A stretch of 64,000 nucleotides of DNA from Pontibacter sp. SGAir0037 (GCF_005491705.1 NZ_CP028092.1:4650001-4714000), one strand, 5' to 3'; shown: positions 1 to 8,399, counted from the stretch's first letter. Numbers and translations: made by a program. Notes: generated from the sequence alone by a model not told the origin.

Positions 1-286
1 TGGCATTATTAACGATAAGGAAGGTGCTCAGTAACCGGCGGGGTTTATGTAGCAGGTTATAGATCGTCTGCTCGGCAGGAACCTTGCTGGCCTTATATTT
101 TTCCAGTTCTTTATCTCTGATAGAAAAAAAAGCTGCTTCTGCTCCGGATGTCAGAGCAGAAAGCAGCAGTAATAGAAAGCAGGCCAGCATGGCCGCTATA
201 TAGTCGAACCTGAGTAGGGCAGTTGTGTCCTGTAAAAGTTGAAGTAAACTGTAACTCAGGGGGTCTCCTGTGTCTAAACTGTCCAA
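1..286 (-). CDS. gldE: GldE-like CBS/CNNM membrane protein, N-terminal part
   Basis: The reading frame runs off the left edge, so only the first 95 or so residues are visible. It opens with LDSLDTGDPLSYSLLQLL, continues with a hydrophobic helix (AAMLACFLLLLLSA), then SGAEAAFFSIRD and KPRRLLSTFLIVNN. The SGAE(A)AFFS and PRRLLSTxLIVNN motifs are typical of the CNNM/HlyC-CorC membrane domain, and GldE is the Bacteroidota member associated with gliding and type IX secretion. No ATG is in frame, so I take the TTG at 286. It lies 26 bases after ssb on the same strand. The order mutY-ssb-gldE is the common one in this phylum. Confidence 0.85.
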   Translation of the reverse strand, partial: MDSLDTGDPLSYSLLQLLQDTTALLRFDYIAAMLACFLLLLLSALTSGAEAAFFSIRDKELEKYKASKVPAEQTIYNLLHKPRRLLSTFLIVNNA

Positions 287-312
287 AATAATATTGCTTA
301 GTAAAACATAGC

Positions 313-777
313 TTAGAATGGCAGGTCGTCCGGCTCATCGTTCTGGAAGGCAGAGGCACCGCCGCTGGCAGAAGAGCTGCTACTGCTGCCCGAACTTTGA
401 GAAGAGTAGGCATCCTGGTAATTTCCTGCCCCGCCGCCGTTATCGCTTCTGCCGCCTAACATGGTCATGTTATCGGCTACAATCTCGGTGCTGTAGCGTT
501 GGTTGCCGTCTTTGTCCTGGTATTGATTTGTTCTGATCTTGCCCTCTATAAAAACAGACTGGCCTTTTCTGAGATATTTTTCAGCCACTTCGGCCAGGCC
601 TCTCCACAGCACAATATTATGCCACTCGGTTTTTTCCTGCTTCTGGCCGTTTCTGTCTTTAAAAGTTTCTGATGTTGCGATTGGGAAACGGGCTACAGCC
701 ACGCCTCCTTCTAAATGCCTAACCTCAGGGTCTTTACCCAGGTTACCGATAAGAATCACTTTGTTTACACTTGCCAT
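313..777 (-). CDS. ssb: Single-stranded DNA-binding protein
   Basis: This 154-residue protein binds single-stranded DNA in replication and repair. It starts MASVNKVILIGNLGKDPEVR, the usual opening of the OB fold, with WHNIVLWRGLAEVAEKYL and KGQSVFIEGKIRT further on. A Gly/Ser-rich flexible linker follows from about residue 112. It ends in DDLPF, the acidic tip that recruits partner repair proteins. Length and architecture are normal for the family. It lies between mutY and gldE on the same strand, 127 bases after mutY, so it may have its own promoter. Confidence 0.97.
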   Translation of the reverse strand: MASVNKVILIGNLGKDPEVRHLEGGVAVARFPIATSETFKDRNGQKQEKTEWHNIVLWRGLAEVAEKYLRKGQSVFIEGKIRTNQYQDKDGNQRYSTEIVADNMTMLGGRSDNGGGAGNYQDAYSSQSSGSSSSSSASGGASAFQNDEPDDLPF

Positions 778-904
778 GCCTGTGTTTTATTTTGCTCTAA
801 AGTTAATAAGTGCTTCCTGCTGCCCGGCTACTGCTATTTTATCAGCCTGGTATGTTATGCCGCTGATAATGTGCATAATGCTTTTGCAGAAGGAAAGGTT
901 CAGT

Positions 905-1987
905 CTATAAATTTACTAAAATCTTAGCATCTTTCAAATAGCTGCTGATCAATACTGGCTTTGGGAGTGCCTCCAGTTCTTCTGCTGTATAAGGGGCTAC
1001 CCGCGCTTCCTGTGCTATTTGCTCTTTTAAACGGGATTTAAGTTTGATGGTATAAAACCTGGCGGTGATTTTTTGGTGGCTCAGCACATGCTTATAATCT
1101 TTAAGCGGCAGTATAACCTGTGTCTCATCTATCTCCAGCCCTGCTTCTTTCAACTCCTGTAGCGCCTGGTCAGCATCCAGGTTTTTACTGTTGCTCTCAT
1201 ACAGGTAAAAGTCGTAGAGCCCCTGCCAGATGTCACCAGCAGCGCGTTTGCGCATGTAATACGTGCCGTTGTAGGCAAGTACAAAATAGTGGAAAAAACG
1301 AGGCCGTGCCGCTTTGGCTTTCGATTTTACAGGCAGCTCCTGCACCAGGCCATGTGTAAAAGCAAAACAACTCTGCTGCAAGGGGCAGAACAGGCAATCA
1401 GGCATAACAGGAGTACACTGAATAGCACCAAACTCCATAATAGCCTGGTTAAAAGTATCCGGTTCGTCGGCCGGAATAAGCGAATCGGCCAATTCCTGAA
1501 ATATTTTTCGGGAGGCGGGTGCAGCAATATCGTCTGATAAGCCATGGGTGCGAGCCAGGACCCTGAACACATTGCCATCGAGCACAGCTACCTTTTCTTT
1601 AAACGCAAAAGAAGCAATGGCCGCTGCAGTATAGCTTCCCACTCCTTTAAGTTTGAGAAGTTCCTGGTAATTATCCGGAAATGTGCCACCGTATTGCTCC
1701 ACTATCTGCTGCGCTGTGTGATGCATGTTGCGGGCCCGGGAATAGTAGCCTAAGCCTTGCCAGAGGCGCAGTATCTCATCTTCCGGGGCGGCAGCCATGT
1801 CTTGTATGACAGGGTAAGCCGCTACAAACTTCTGGTAGTAGGGCAAGCCCTGCGCCACCCGCGTCTGCTGCAGAATTACTTCCGATAGCCATATATAGTA
1901 GGGGTTGCGTGTGTCGCGCCAGGGTAAAGCTCTTTTATGCCGCTGATACCAGTTAATAAGCGTATCGGCAAAAAAATGTGTTTCCAT
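905..1987 (-). CDS. mutY: A/G-specific adenine glycosylase MutY
   Basis: MutY removes adenine mispaired with 8-oxoguanine. The 360-residue protein has the HhH-GPD fold. I can see the catalytic glutamate at residue 36 (LSEVILQQTR), the helix-hairpin-helix KLKGVGSYTAAA near 113-123, and the catalytic aspartate at 137 (LDGNVFRV). A 4Fe-4S cluster is indicated by cysteines 191, 198, 201 and 207 with spacing C-X6-C-X2-C-X5-C. The last 130 residues fit the NUDIX-like 8-oxoguanine recognition domain. The ATG at 1987 is the natural start. It faces away from the HU gene. Confidence 0.96.
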   Translation of the reverse strand: METHFFADTLINWYQRHKRALPWRDTRNPYYIWLSEVILQQTRVAQGLPYYQKFVAAYPVIQDMAAAPEDEILRLWQGLGYYSRARNMHHTAQQIVEQYGGTFPDNYQELLKLKGVGSYTAAAIASFAFKEKVAVLDGNVFRVLARTHGLSDDIAAPASRKIFQELADSLIPADEPDTFNQAIMEFGAIQCTPVMPDCLFCPLQQSCFAFTHGLVQELPVKSKAKAARPRFFHYFVLAYNGTYYMRKRAAGDIWQGLYDFYLYESNSKNLDADQALQELKEAGLEIDETQVILPLKDYKHVLSHQKITARFYTIKLKSRLKEQIAQEARVAPYTAEELEALPKPVLISSYLKDAKILVNL

Positions 1988-2334
1988 AGTTACTGTTGCA
2001 GGCTTCTGTATTATAAAGCCATTTCTGAGAACACATAAAGGTAAAGTTTTGTTTGGTTAGAAGTAGTGCCCGAAGTAAGGGAAAGGTAAAATTATGATTG
2101 AAATATAACAGCGGGCAGTGCGTTAGGGGAAGTAGTACTGGTAAAGAAATTGTAAAAACACATGCTATAGGGGTGATAAACAAGGCAAAAGGTTTTAAGA
2201 ATTTCTTTGTAAAGCTTTTACTTGTCGAAAAGTAAAATTACCTTTGTGCCCCGAAAAAATACGACTTGTTATGCAAGCCGACATTCGGTTGCCGGAAAAT
2301 TAACCTAATTTTAAATTTATAAAAATCTAAGAAA
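1988..2334. other. Divergent intergenic region between mutY and the HU gene
   Basis: These 347 bases hold no convincing gene. The right half is very AT-rich and contains the -7-type element of the HU promoter at 2239-2246. An open frame on the minus strand here reads as a low-complexity hydrophobic and Cys/Phe-rich string and runs into mutY out of frame, so I do not count it. I see no hairpin terminator. Confidence 0.6.
2239..2246 (+). promoter_or_regulatory. -7 element TACCTTTG upstream of the HU gene
   Basis: TACCTTTG is an exact match to the Bacteroidota -7 consensus TAnnTTTG. It lies 88 bases before the GTG start. No TTG sits at the ideal 19-21 base spacing; only a T-rich stretch is there, so the -33 half is weak. 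Confidence 0.5.
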
Positions 2335-2640
2335 GTGACTAAAGCAGAAGTAATATCAGAGATTGCTGATAAGACAGGAATTGATAAAGCTGATGTTCAA
2401 ACTACTATTGAGGCATTCTTCAAAGTAGTGAAAGACTCAATGGCTGAAGGCAACAATATCTACGTGAGAGGTTTTGGTAGCTTTGTAAATAAGAAGCGTG
2501 CTAAAAAAGTAGCGCGTAACATTTCAAAAAATACGTCCATCATCATAGACGAGCACTTTATTCCGAGTTTCAAGCCGTCTAAAACATTTATTCAAAAAAT
2601 TAAGAACAGTAAAAAAATCAAAGAATTAGCACATTCTTAA
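2335..2640 (+). CDS. HU/IHF-family DNA-binding protein
   Basis: This 101-residue protein belongs to the HU/IHF family that bends and compacts DNA. It begins VTKAEVISEIADKTGIDKAD and has the typical FFKVVKDSMAEGNNIYVRGF and FGSFVNKKRAKKVARNI blocks, then a lysine-rich end. The beta-arm segment NISKNTSIIIDEHFIPSFKP is the DNA-wrapping arm; its central residues differ from classic HU. GTG at 2335 is the only sensible start, because the first residues of the fold begin there. It heads a likely operon with the TPR protein, the 29-residue peptide and RNase G. Confidence 0.93.
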   Translation: MTKAEVISEIADKTGIDKADVQTTIEAFFKVVKDSMAEGNNIYVRGFGSFVNKKRAKKVARNISKNTSIIIDEHFIPSFKPSKTFIQKIKNSKKIKELAHS

Positions 2641-2704
2641 TTTTTTGTATCTTTACCGTTCTGGATTAACTATTAATTCATAAACAATTACTTAGGCAAG
2701 GAGA

Positions 2705-3571
2705 ATGAAAAAGAATCAGATTATCTTAATAGTTGTGGCTATTGCTGTAGCAGCTGCTATCTTCTTCTTGCCTAAGGTAGTTGTAAATGAGAAAGACAAA
2801 GACAATTTCGCTCAGAATGAAAATGCTGCGTCTGTGCCGGAGGGCCATTCTGAAGACGACGGGCATAACCATGGAGGTGCTGAGGCCGGACAGGCTGATG
2901 TGCATATGGCTGCCTCCCCTGAGCAGGTAATGGAACTGACAACAGCACGTGCCAAGTATAACAAAGCAGCCGATAGCGAAACACGCACAAGGCTTGCCTC
3001 AGAACTGGCAGCAGCTTATGCTATAGTAAACAAGCACGACAGTGCTGGTTACTATTACGAAATTGCAGCTAATGCCCGCCCTGGTGAGAAGAGCTACAAG
3101 AAGGCAGGTGACGCATATTTTGAAGCTTTTTCGTTTGCAACAACTCAGGAAAGAGCAAACGAATTAGGAGCAAAAGCTCGTGGTATGTATGAGCAGGTGC
3201 TGAAGAACAATCCTACTGACCTGGATGCCAAAACCAATGTTGCCATGACTTACATTGCAACAACAAACCCGATGCAGGGTATTACGCTCCTGCGGGAAGT
3301 GATTTCGGCTGATCCTAATAATCAGAAGGCTTTGTTTAACCTGGGAATACTTTCTGTACAGTCCAGGCAGTTCGATAAGGCAGAGGAACGTTTTCGCAAG
3401 CTGATTGCTGTTAACCCGGAGCACGTGGAGGGAACTTTTTACTTAGGCGTTTCATTAGCGGAAACAGGCAAGGATGAGGAAGCAAAAGCTGTTCTTAATA
3501 AAGTGAAGACAATGAGTTCTGATCCTGCTCTTTTAACGTCGGTGGATGAGTATCTGGCACAACTAAACTAG
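2705..3571 (+). CDS. Membrane-anchored tetratricopeptide repeat protein
   Basis: The 288-residue protein has one N-terminal membrane helix (IILIVVAIAVAAAIFFLP) and then a periplasmic part. A short His/Asp-rich segment (HSEDDGHNHGG, about residues 49-59) follows. From about residue 95 it shows TPR-type helices, with clear repeats YEQVLKNNPTDLDAKTNVA, ISADPNNQKALFNLG and FRKLIAVNPEHVEGTFYLG. TPR domains mediate protein contacts, and no enzyme motif is visible. It sits 64 bases after the HU gene and 39 before a ribosomal-type peptide gene; this neighbourhood is conserved in related bacteria as far as I recall. The partner is unknown. Confidence 0.85.
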   Translation: MKKNQIILIVVAIAVAAAIFFLPKVVVNEKDKDNFAQNENAASVPEGHSEDDGHNHGGAEAGQADVHMAASPEQVMELTTARAKYNKAADSETRTRLASELAAAYAIVNKHDSAGYYYEIAANARPGEKSYKKAGDAYFEAFSFATTQERANELGAKARGMYEQVLKNNPTDLDAKTNVAMTYIATTNPMQGITLLREVISADPNNQKALFNLGILSVQSRQFDKAEERFRKLIAVNPEHVEGTFYLGVSLAETGKDEEAKAVLNKVKTMSSDPALLTSVDEYLAQLN

Positions 3572-3610
3572 AATAAAAAATTATTATTTAAAATATTAAA
3601 CTACAAGACT

Positions 3611-3700
3611 ATGCCTTGCGGAAAAAAAAGAAAAAGACATAAGATCGCTACGCACAAAAGAAAGAAGCGCCTAAGAAAAAACAGACATAAGAAGAAGTAA
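3611..3700 (+). CDS. 29-residue ribosomal-type peptide (AURKAIP1/COX24, bS22/mS38-like)
   Basis: A very short gene encodes MPCGKKRKRHKIATHKRKKR followed by LRKNRHKKK. About two thirds of the residues are Lys, Arg or His. It resembles the short bacterial proteins of the AURKAIP1/COX24 domain family, which include bS22 of actinobacteria and mitochondrial small-subunit protein mS38. The core is the basic KR-K-HK-HK-RKKRLRK pattern. It is 39 bases after the TPR gene and 81 before the RNase G start, on the same strand. The match rests on a short basic sequence, so function is an inference from family and context. Confidence 0.75.
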   Translation: MPCGKKRKRHKIATHKRKKRLRKNRHKKK

Positions 3701-3720
3701 TTTCTTCTAAGTGTTAAGAG

Positions 3721-3746
3721 GCCCACATTGCTTTGCAATTGTGGGC
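3721..3746 (+). terminator. Hairpin between the 29-residue gene and RNase G
   Basis: GCCCACA at 3721-3727 pairs with TGTGGGC at 3740-3746, extended by TTG/CAA with one bulged base. Only a short T run (TTTGG) follows, so it may be a leaky terminator or attenuator, or an RNA structure in the leader of the RNase G gene. Confidence 0.6.
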
Positions 3747-3781
3747 TTTGGTCTATACATCCAACTAATCTTTGAGAGAAA

Positions 3782-5377
3782 TTGAGTAATGAATTAATCA
3801 TCAATTCTACTCAAGATGGAGAGCGCATTGCGCTTTTGCAGGACAAAAGACTGGTAGAATTCCACTACGAAAGTAAAGATACTAATTACATAGTAGGGGA
3901 TATTTTTCTAGGTACTGTAAAAAAAGTAATGCCAGGCCTTAATGCTGCTTTTATAGACATTGGTTACCAGAAAGATGCTTTTTTGCATTATCATGATCTG
4001 GGTGCCAATGTTAAAACGCTGAGTAAGTTTTTAAAAGTAGCACAGACACAGAAGAACGCTTCTCCTAAACTCAACCAGTTAAAATTTGAGCCTGAAATAG
4101 ATAAGCTCGGAAAAATAGCTGATGTTCTTAAAAAAGGGCAGCAGCTGTTAGTCCAGATTGTAAAAGAACCTATTTCTACAAAAGGCCCCCGTTTGTCCTG
4201 CGAAATTTCGCTTGCCGGGCGATACCTGGTGCTCGTGCCGTTTTCGAATACGGTAAGTGTATCCAAAAAAATCGTCAGCAAAGAAGAGCGCACACGCCTC
4301 AAGCGTTTGATTACATCTATCAAACCTGAAAATTTTGGCGTTATTATCAGAACGGTGGCCGAAGGGCGTGATGTGGCAGAGCTCGACCGGGACCTGCGTA
4401 ACATGCTCAGTAACTGGGAAGAGGGTTTTAAAGCGCTTAAGTCGGCGAAACCTTCCGATAAAATCATCGGGGAGCTAGGCCGTTCTTCTTCCATTTTGAG
4501 GGATTTGCTAAACGAAAGTTTTGATAACATAGTAGTCGACAACGATCAGCTCTATGACGAGATCAAAACATACATCGGCAGTATTGCTCCAGACAAATTA
4601 AAGATCCTGAAGCATTATACCGGCAAAACCAAAACCTTTGAACACTTCCACATTGAGAAGCAGCTAAAGGCAGCCTTCGGCAAAACAGTGACCATACCAG
4701 GTGGCGGTTACCTGGTAATAGAGCACACCGAAGCACTGCATGTGATCGATGTGAATAGTGGGAATAAATCTAATACCGAAACCGATCAGGAGGCTACCGC
4801 AGTTCATGTTAACATGATGGCGGCACGCGAAGTAGCCAGGCAGCTGCGACTCCGGGATATAGGTGGTATCATTGTGGTGGATTTCATTGACATGAAATCA
4901 CCTGAAAACCGACAGAAAATTTATGAGGTTGTAAAAGAAGAACTGAAAAGAGACCGATCTAAATCAACTGTTCTTCCAGTCTCAAAATTCGGCCTGATGC
5001 AGATTACACGTCAGCGTGTAAGGCCAGAACAAAATATTGTAACCGGTGAAGTTTGCCCTACATGCAATGGCACTGGTAAAATAACCGCCAGTATTCTGGT
5101 GACAGACGAAATTGATGCAGCGGTAGACGACCTGCTGACGAGTCATAACCATAAGAGCCTGTCCTTGTATGTGCATCCGTTTGTGTATTCTTACTACACC
5201 AAGGGGCTTGTGTCGAGGCAGCTGAAATGGTTCTTTAAATATTTTAAGTGGGTAACACTTGTACAGGATACTTCGCTGGGCCTTACAGATTTTAAAGTAA
5301 TGGACGATCGGGGCGAAGAAATTGAATTACGTGCCACATCTGCTGCCGTAGTCGAGATTACAACAGAAGATGAGTAA
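3782..5377 (+). CDS. rng: Ribonuclease E/G family endoribonuclease
   Basis: The 531-residue protein fits RNase G, which cleaves single-stranded RNA in rRNA maturation and mRNA decay. An S1-like domain (residues about 35-130) includes GDIFLGTVKKVMPGLNAAFI. PRLSCEISLAGRYLVLVPF and the catalytic region HVIDVNSGN and GGIIVVDFIDM, with metal-binding aspartates, follow. CPTCNGTG near residue 425 is the zinc-link cysteine pair. The long RNase E scaffold tail is absent, as in RNase G. The start is TTG at 3782; no in-frame ATG precedes the conserved N-terminus. It ends a transcription unit closed by the hairpin at 5388. Confidence 0.95.
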   Translation: MSNELIINSTQDGERIALLQDKRLVEFHYESKDTNYIVGDIFLGTVKKVMPGLNAAFIDIGYQKDAFLHYHDLGANVKTLSKFLKVAQTQKNASPKLNQLKFEPEIDKLGKIADVLKKGQQLLVQIVKEPISTKGPRLSCEISLAGRYLVLVPFSNTVSVSKKIVSKEERTRLKRLITSIKPENFGVIIRTVAEGRDVAELDRDLRNMLSNWEEGFKALKSAKPSDKIIGELGRSSSILRDLLNESFDNIVVDNDQLYDEIKTYIGSIAPDKLKILKHYTGKTKTFEHFHIEKQLKAAFGKTVTIPGGGYLVIEHTEALHVIDVNSGNKSNTETDQEATAVHVNMMAAREVARQLRLRDIGGIIVVDFIDMKSPENRQKIYEVVKEELKRDRSKSTVLPVSKFGLMQITRQRVRPEQNIVTGEVCPTCNGTGKITASILVTDEIDAAVDDLLTSHNHKSLSLYVHPFVYSYYTKGLVSRQLKWFFKYFKWVTLVQDTSLGLTDFKVMDDRGEEIELRATSAAVVEITTEDE

Positions 5378-5387
5378 CATACACGAA

Positions 5388-5420
5388 AAAGCCGCTATCA
5401 TGCAAATGGTAGCGGCTTTC
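5388..5420. terminator. Bidirectional Rho-independent terminator
   Basis: AAAGCCGCTA at 5388-5397 pairs with TAGCGGCTTT at 5410-5419, with further inner pairs. A T run flanks it on both strands. It separates the converging RNase G gene and the beta-barrel gene that ends at 5445. Confidence 0.85.
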
Positions 5421-5444
5421 TTCGTTTTTAAGGAGAATGTATAC

Positions 5445-6104
5445 TTAGAACTTTATACCAAAGTCGATAGACACATAGTTATTCTTGATGGCAATGTTTT
5501 TGTCGGAAAACTGTTTACGGTAGTAGTTGTCTATGTTGCTGAGTCCGTGATGATAGGAAAGACCAGCCATGAGTTTGGTACTCTGCCCTAGCGCCAGTTC
5601 TGCGCCGGCTCCCAGCAAAGCGTCTGCTTCGAATGTATTTATTCGCTTCGTCGCTTTTGTGCCGGCTATTACTTTTTGGTCGTTTATAGTGGCACTGATC
5701 ATGGTGTTTAAAGAACCTCCAACCTGAAAGTATAAGTTAACATCCGGAGCAACCTCATTGGTGAACAGCTTCAGCGAAACAGGTATTTCGAGGTATTGAA
5801 GATCAACGTCTTCGGAGGCAGAAATAACACTCCCATCAGATTGTGTGAACCTATAGCTATATTCTCCACCTTTGCTGCGGAAGAGCAGGCCTGATGAAAA
5901 AGCATAATTATGGGCGAAAAAGTAATCTACAACAACACCAACACCTATATGGAGGTTATTATTCGTCTCTTTAAAGTTATACTTGTTATCAGCAATAAAA
6001 CGATTTCCGGCAATAGTAGGCGATACTTGTAAGCCAATCTCTACCTGAGCCATAGCGCTGAAACCAAGGCACAGAAAGAGTAATAGGAACGTTACTTTTT
6101 TCAT
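5445..6104 (-). CDS. PorT-like outer-membrane beta-barrel protein
   Basis: The 219-residue protein has a signal peptide (MKKVTFLLLFLCLGFSAMAQ) and then alternating beta strands ending in the aromatic residue of SIDFGIKF, as in outer-membrane barrels. Motifs such as ISPTIAGNRF, GVVVDYFF, FSSGLLFRSKGGEY, YLEIPVSLKLF and YFQVGGSLN match the OMP_b-brl_2/PorT family common in Bacteroidota. No enzyme role is indicated. Three further members lie at 41.7-44.1 kb. Its promoter region is shared with the divergent gldB gene. Confidence 0.85.
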   Translation of the reverse strand: MKKVTFLLLFLCLGFSAMAQVEIGLQVSPTIAGNRFIADNKYNFKETNNNLHIGVGVVVDYFFAHNYAFSSGLLFRSKGGEYSYRFTQSDGSVISASEDVDLQYLEIPVSLKLFTNEVAPDVNLYFQVGGSLNTMISATINDQKVIAGTKATKRINTFEADALLGAGAELALGQSTKLMAGLSYHHGLSNIDNYYRKQFSDKNIAIKNNYVSIDFGIKF

Positions 6105-6153
6105 TTGTGTGTTTAATTTATTGTAAGATTAACTCTAATACGATAGAACCGCT

Positions 6154-6171
6154 TATTTTTGTACAAATATA
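6154..6171. promoter_or_regulatory. Back-to-back -7 elements for gldB and the beta-barrel gene
   Basis: On the plus strand TATTTTTG (6154-6161) matches TAnnTTTG and lies 20 bases before the gldB ATG. On the minus strand TATATTTG (6171 to 6164) matches too and faces the barrel gene. The two boxes are only two bases apart, so the two polymerases would compete. No clear -33 TTG was found for either. Confidence 0.5.
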
Positions 6172-6180
6172 TTAAACTAA

Positions 6181-7173
6181 ATGTATTATAGATTATTCCT
6201 ATTTGCAGTACTTGCCTTGGCCATTGGCTGTAAGAACAAGGGCTGTGACCTTCCATCTGAAATTGCTAAAGTACCGGTAGAGGTTGAAATTGAGCGTTTG
6301 GAGAGGCCTTTTTACCAGGTGCAAACAAAGGCAGATATGCTGCGCTTTATTGAGCAGAATCCACTGTTTGCCCAAAAGTTTCTGCAGCGCGACCTTTACC
6401 CATCTGATTCTGACTTGGTAAATGCCTTGCAAGGCCTGGCAACAAACGAGGAGTTGAAAAAGCTGGCAGGCGAGGTAGAACAGAAGTTCGGGGATATGAA
6501 CACCGAGCAGCAGCAGTTGGTAACGGCTTTTAAAGTGATGAAGTACCATTACCCGGAGTTTCAGGAACCTCAGGTAAAAACGTTTGTATCCGGGTTTAAC
6601 CAGGACTTCTTTATTTCGGATAGCCTGCTGGTTCTGGGCCTGGATTTCTTTGCAGGAAAAGATGCCAGTTACCGGCCCGATACATATGAATACATTCTGA
6701 AGCGTTATGAGCGGGAGTATATGGTGCCTGCTGCTATACTGCTGATGTCGAACCGATTCAACAGGGCTGAGCCAACAAACCGAAATCTTTTATCTGAGAT
6801 GGTGACAGCAGGTAAAGCCTATTATTTTGTGCAGACGGTAATGCCTTGCACGCCCGATTCTTTAATTATTGGTTATACAAGCCGCGAAATTGCTGATATG
6901 CAATATAACGAAGGGAAGGTATGGGCGCACTTTATCGAAAAGAGCCTGCTTTACGACAGGAATCCGTTTACTCTGAATAAATATATAGGAGAACGCCCTA
7001 ATACACCTGAAATAGACGCCAGAGCGCCTGGCCGCATTGGTACCTGGGTAGGATGGCAGATTGTACGTGCTTACATGGAGCGGCATCCTGAGGTAACATT
7101 GCCCCAGTTAATGGCCCAGACTGACTTTCAGAAGATCTTCAATGATTCGAAGTATAAACCGGAGAGGCGCTAA
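6181..7173 (+). CDS. gldB: Gliding motility lipoprotein GldB
   Basis: The 330-residue protein starts with a lipoprotein signal (LALAIGC, Cys at about residue 17). It carries the GldB pattern: VEIERLERPFYQV near the start, a middle YEREYMVPAAILLM segment, then SEMVTAGKAYYFVQTVMPCTPDSLIIGYT and the C-terminal APGRIGTWVGWQIVRAYMER. GldB is an outer-membrane-directed lipoprotein needed for gliding in Flavobacterium, and its exact biochemical role is unknown. The gene is the first of a rightward pair with the glycosyltransferase, 32 bases apart. Confidence 0.9.
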   Translation: MYYRLFLFAVLALAIGCKNKGCDLPSEIAKVPVEVEIERLERPFYQVQTKADMLRFIEQNPLFAQKFLQRDLYPSDSDLVNALQGLATNEELKKLAGEVEQKFGDMNTEQQQLVTAFKVMKYHYPEFQEPQVKTFVSGFNQDFFISDSLLVLGLDFFAGKDASYRPDTYEYILKRYEREYMVPAAILLMSNRFNRAEPTNRNLLSEMVTAGKAYYFVQTVMPCTPDSLIIGYTSREIADMQYNEGKVWAHFIEKSLLYDRNPFTLNKYIGERPNTPEIDARAPGRIGTWVGWQIVRAYMERHPEVTLPQLMAQTDFQKIFNDSKYKPERR

Positions 7174-7205
7174 CCGCAGTATACTGTATAAAGTCTCTGC
7201 TGCGA

Positions 7206-8399
7206 ATGCATATTGCCGTATTTAATCAACACCACCATAGCCCGGACTGCCCTGCCACCTGCAGGCACTATACCTTTCTGGAGTACCTGGCGCAGCGGCA
7301 TAGCATCAGCTTAGTTACCAGCAGCGCCTGGAAACAGGTTAGAATTACAGATAAACATAGCTGGGTACCGGCAGGTGTACAATTGTATGAACAATATGTA
7401 CCCTACCAGAACCAGATGGGGGTGGCACAGCGACTTTTCTCCTATGGCGGCTTTGCTGCCTACAGTATGGCAAAAGGACTGAGAATGCCTGAACCGAATG
7501 TGATTTGGGCCGTTTCTACGCCTCTCTCCACTCCCTGGGTTGCGGCTAAAGTAGCCAGACTACGCGGGTTGCCCTGGGTGTTTGAGGTGCAGGACCTGTG
7601 GCCTGCTTTTCCGATACAGATGGGGGCCGTTAAAAGCAAATGGATGCAGCAGCGGCTTTATAAGCTGGAAAAAGAACTGTACCAGAGTGCCAGCCACATT
7701 ATTACCCTCTCGCCTGACATGACGGACTACATAGCCGGTTTAGGTATACCTGCCGCCAAAATCACTACGAACTATAATGGTACTGATCTGGAGCTATCCG
7801 CAGCAATAGGAGAAGCAGAAATATACGGACTGCGGGAGCAATATCAGCTGCAAGGAAAGCAGGTGGTACTGTATGCCGGTACTTATGGCAGAGCAAATGA
7901 TATACCTACACTGATGCAGGCAGTAGAGTACCTGAAGTCGGAGCCAGCCGTTCAGTTCGTATTTGCAGGCAATGGATATTATGAGCCACAACTACAGGCC
8001 CTGGCAAAGCAGTGCCAGAATCTGCTGCTTTTGCCCCCACAGCCACGCGAGAAAATATTTAAGCTGTTTAAACTGGCAGATGTGTCTTTGGTTACTTTCA
8101 ATGATTTACCTGTTCTGGCTACAAATTCCCCAGCCAAATTTTACGATAGCCTCGCCTGCGGCACACCTGTTATTGTTACTAATCCCGGCTGGACGAAGAG
8201 CTTTGTTGAGAAGTATAACGTTGGGTGGTATACACCACCAGAGCAGGCACAGCTTCTGGCGCAGACCATTAAAGCAGCTCTGGCAGCGCCTGGTAGTCTG
8301 AAAGAAAAAGGTGCTAATGGTATAGCTGTAGCCAAAACCTTGTTCGATCGGCAAATATTAGCTAAGCAGGTAGAGCAGGTGCTGGAGCAGGTGGTTTAA
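7206..8399 (+). CDS. GT4-type glycosyltransferase
   Basis: The 397-residue protein has the two-domain GT-B layout. The N-terminal part shows MHIAVFNQHHHSPDCPATCR and the acceptor-side RGLPWVFEVQDLWPAFPIQM. The C-terminal part has VVLYAGTYGRANDIPTLMQA, VQFVFAGNGYYEPQLQAL, and NSPAKFYDSLACGTPVIVTN with the donor-binding region. This is the pattern of WcaI/colanic-acid-type GT4 enzymes acting on cell-surface sugars. No signal peptide is present, so it acts in the cytosol. Its last 38 bases overlap the opposite-strand sigma factor gene. Confidence 0.88.
   Translation: MHIAVFNQHHHSPDCPATCRHYTFLEYLAQRHSISLVTSSAWKQVRITDKHSWVPAGVQLYEQYVPYQNQMGVAQRLFSYGGFAAYSMAKGLRMPEPNVIWAVSTPLSTPWVAAKVARLRGLPWVFEVQDLWPAFPIQMGAVKSKWMQQRLYKLEKELYQSASHIITLSPDMTDYIAGLGIPAAKITTNYNGTDLELSAAIGEAEIYGLREQYQLQGKQVVLYAGTYGRANDIPTLMQAVEYLKSEPAVQFVFAGNGYYEPQLQALAKQCQNLLLLPPQPREKIFKLFKLADVSLVTFNDLPVLATNSPAKFYDSLACGTPVIVTNPGWTKSFVEKYNVGWYTPPEQAQLLAQTIKAALAAPGSLKEKGANGIAVAKTLFDRQILAKQVEQVLEQVV

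Noticed and set aside
111-413. A 100-codon minus-strand frame across the gldE/ssb junction
   Set aside because: It overlaps both real genes in another frame and has no family motif; the gldE frame explains the region.
3991-4542. A 183-codon frame opposite the RNase G gene
   Set aside because: It is fully antisense to the S1 and catalytic region of RNase G and its composition (Ser/Arg/Leu-rich) is that of a shadow.
5370-5591. A 73-codon frame between RNase G and the barrel gene
   Set aside because: It contains the terminator hairpin and the antisense of the barrel gene.
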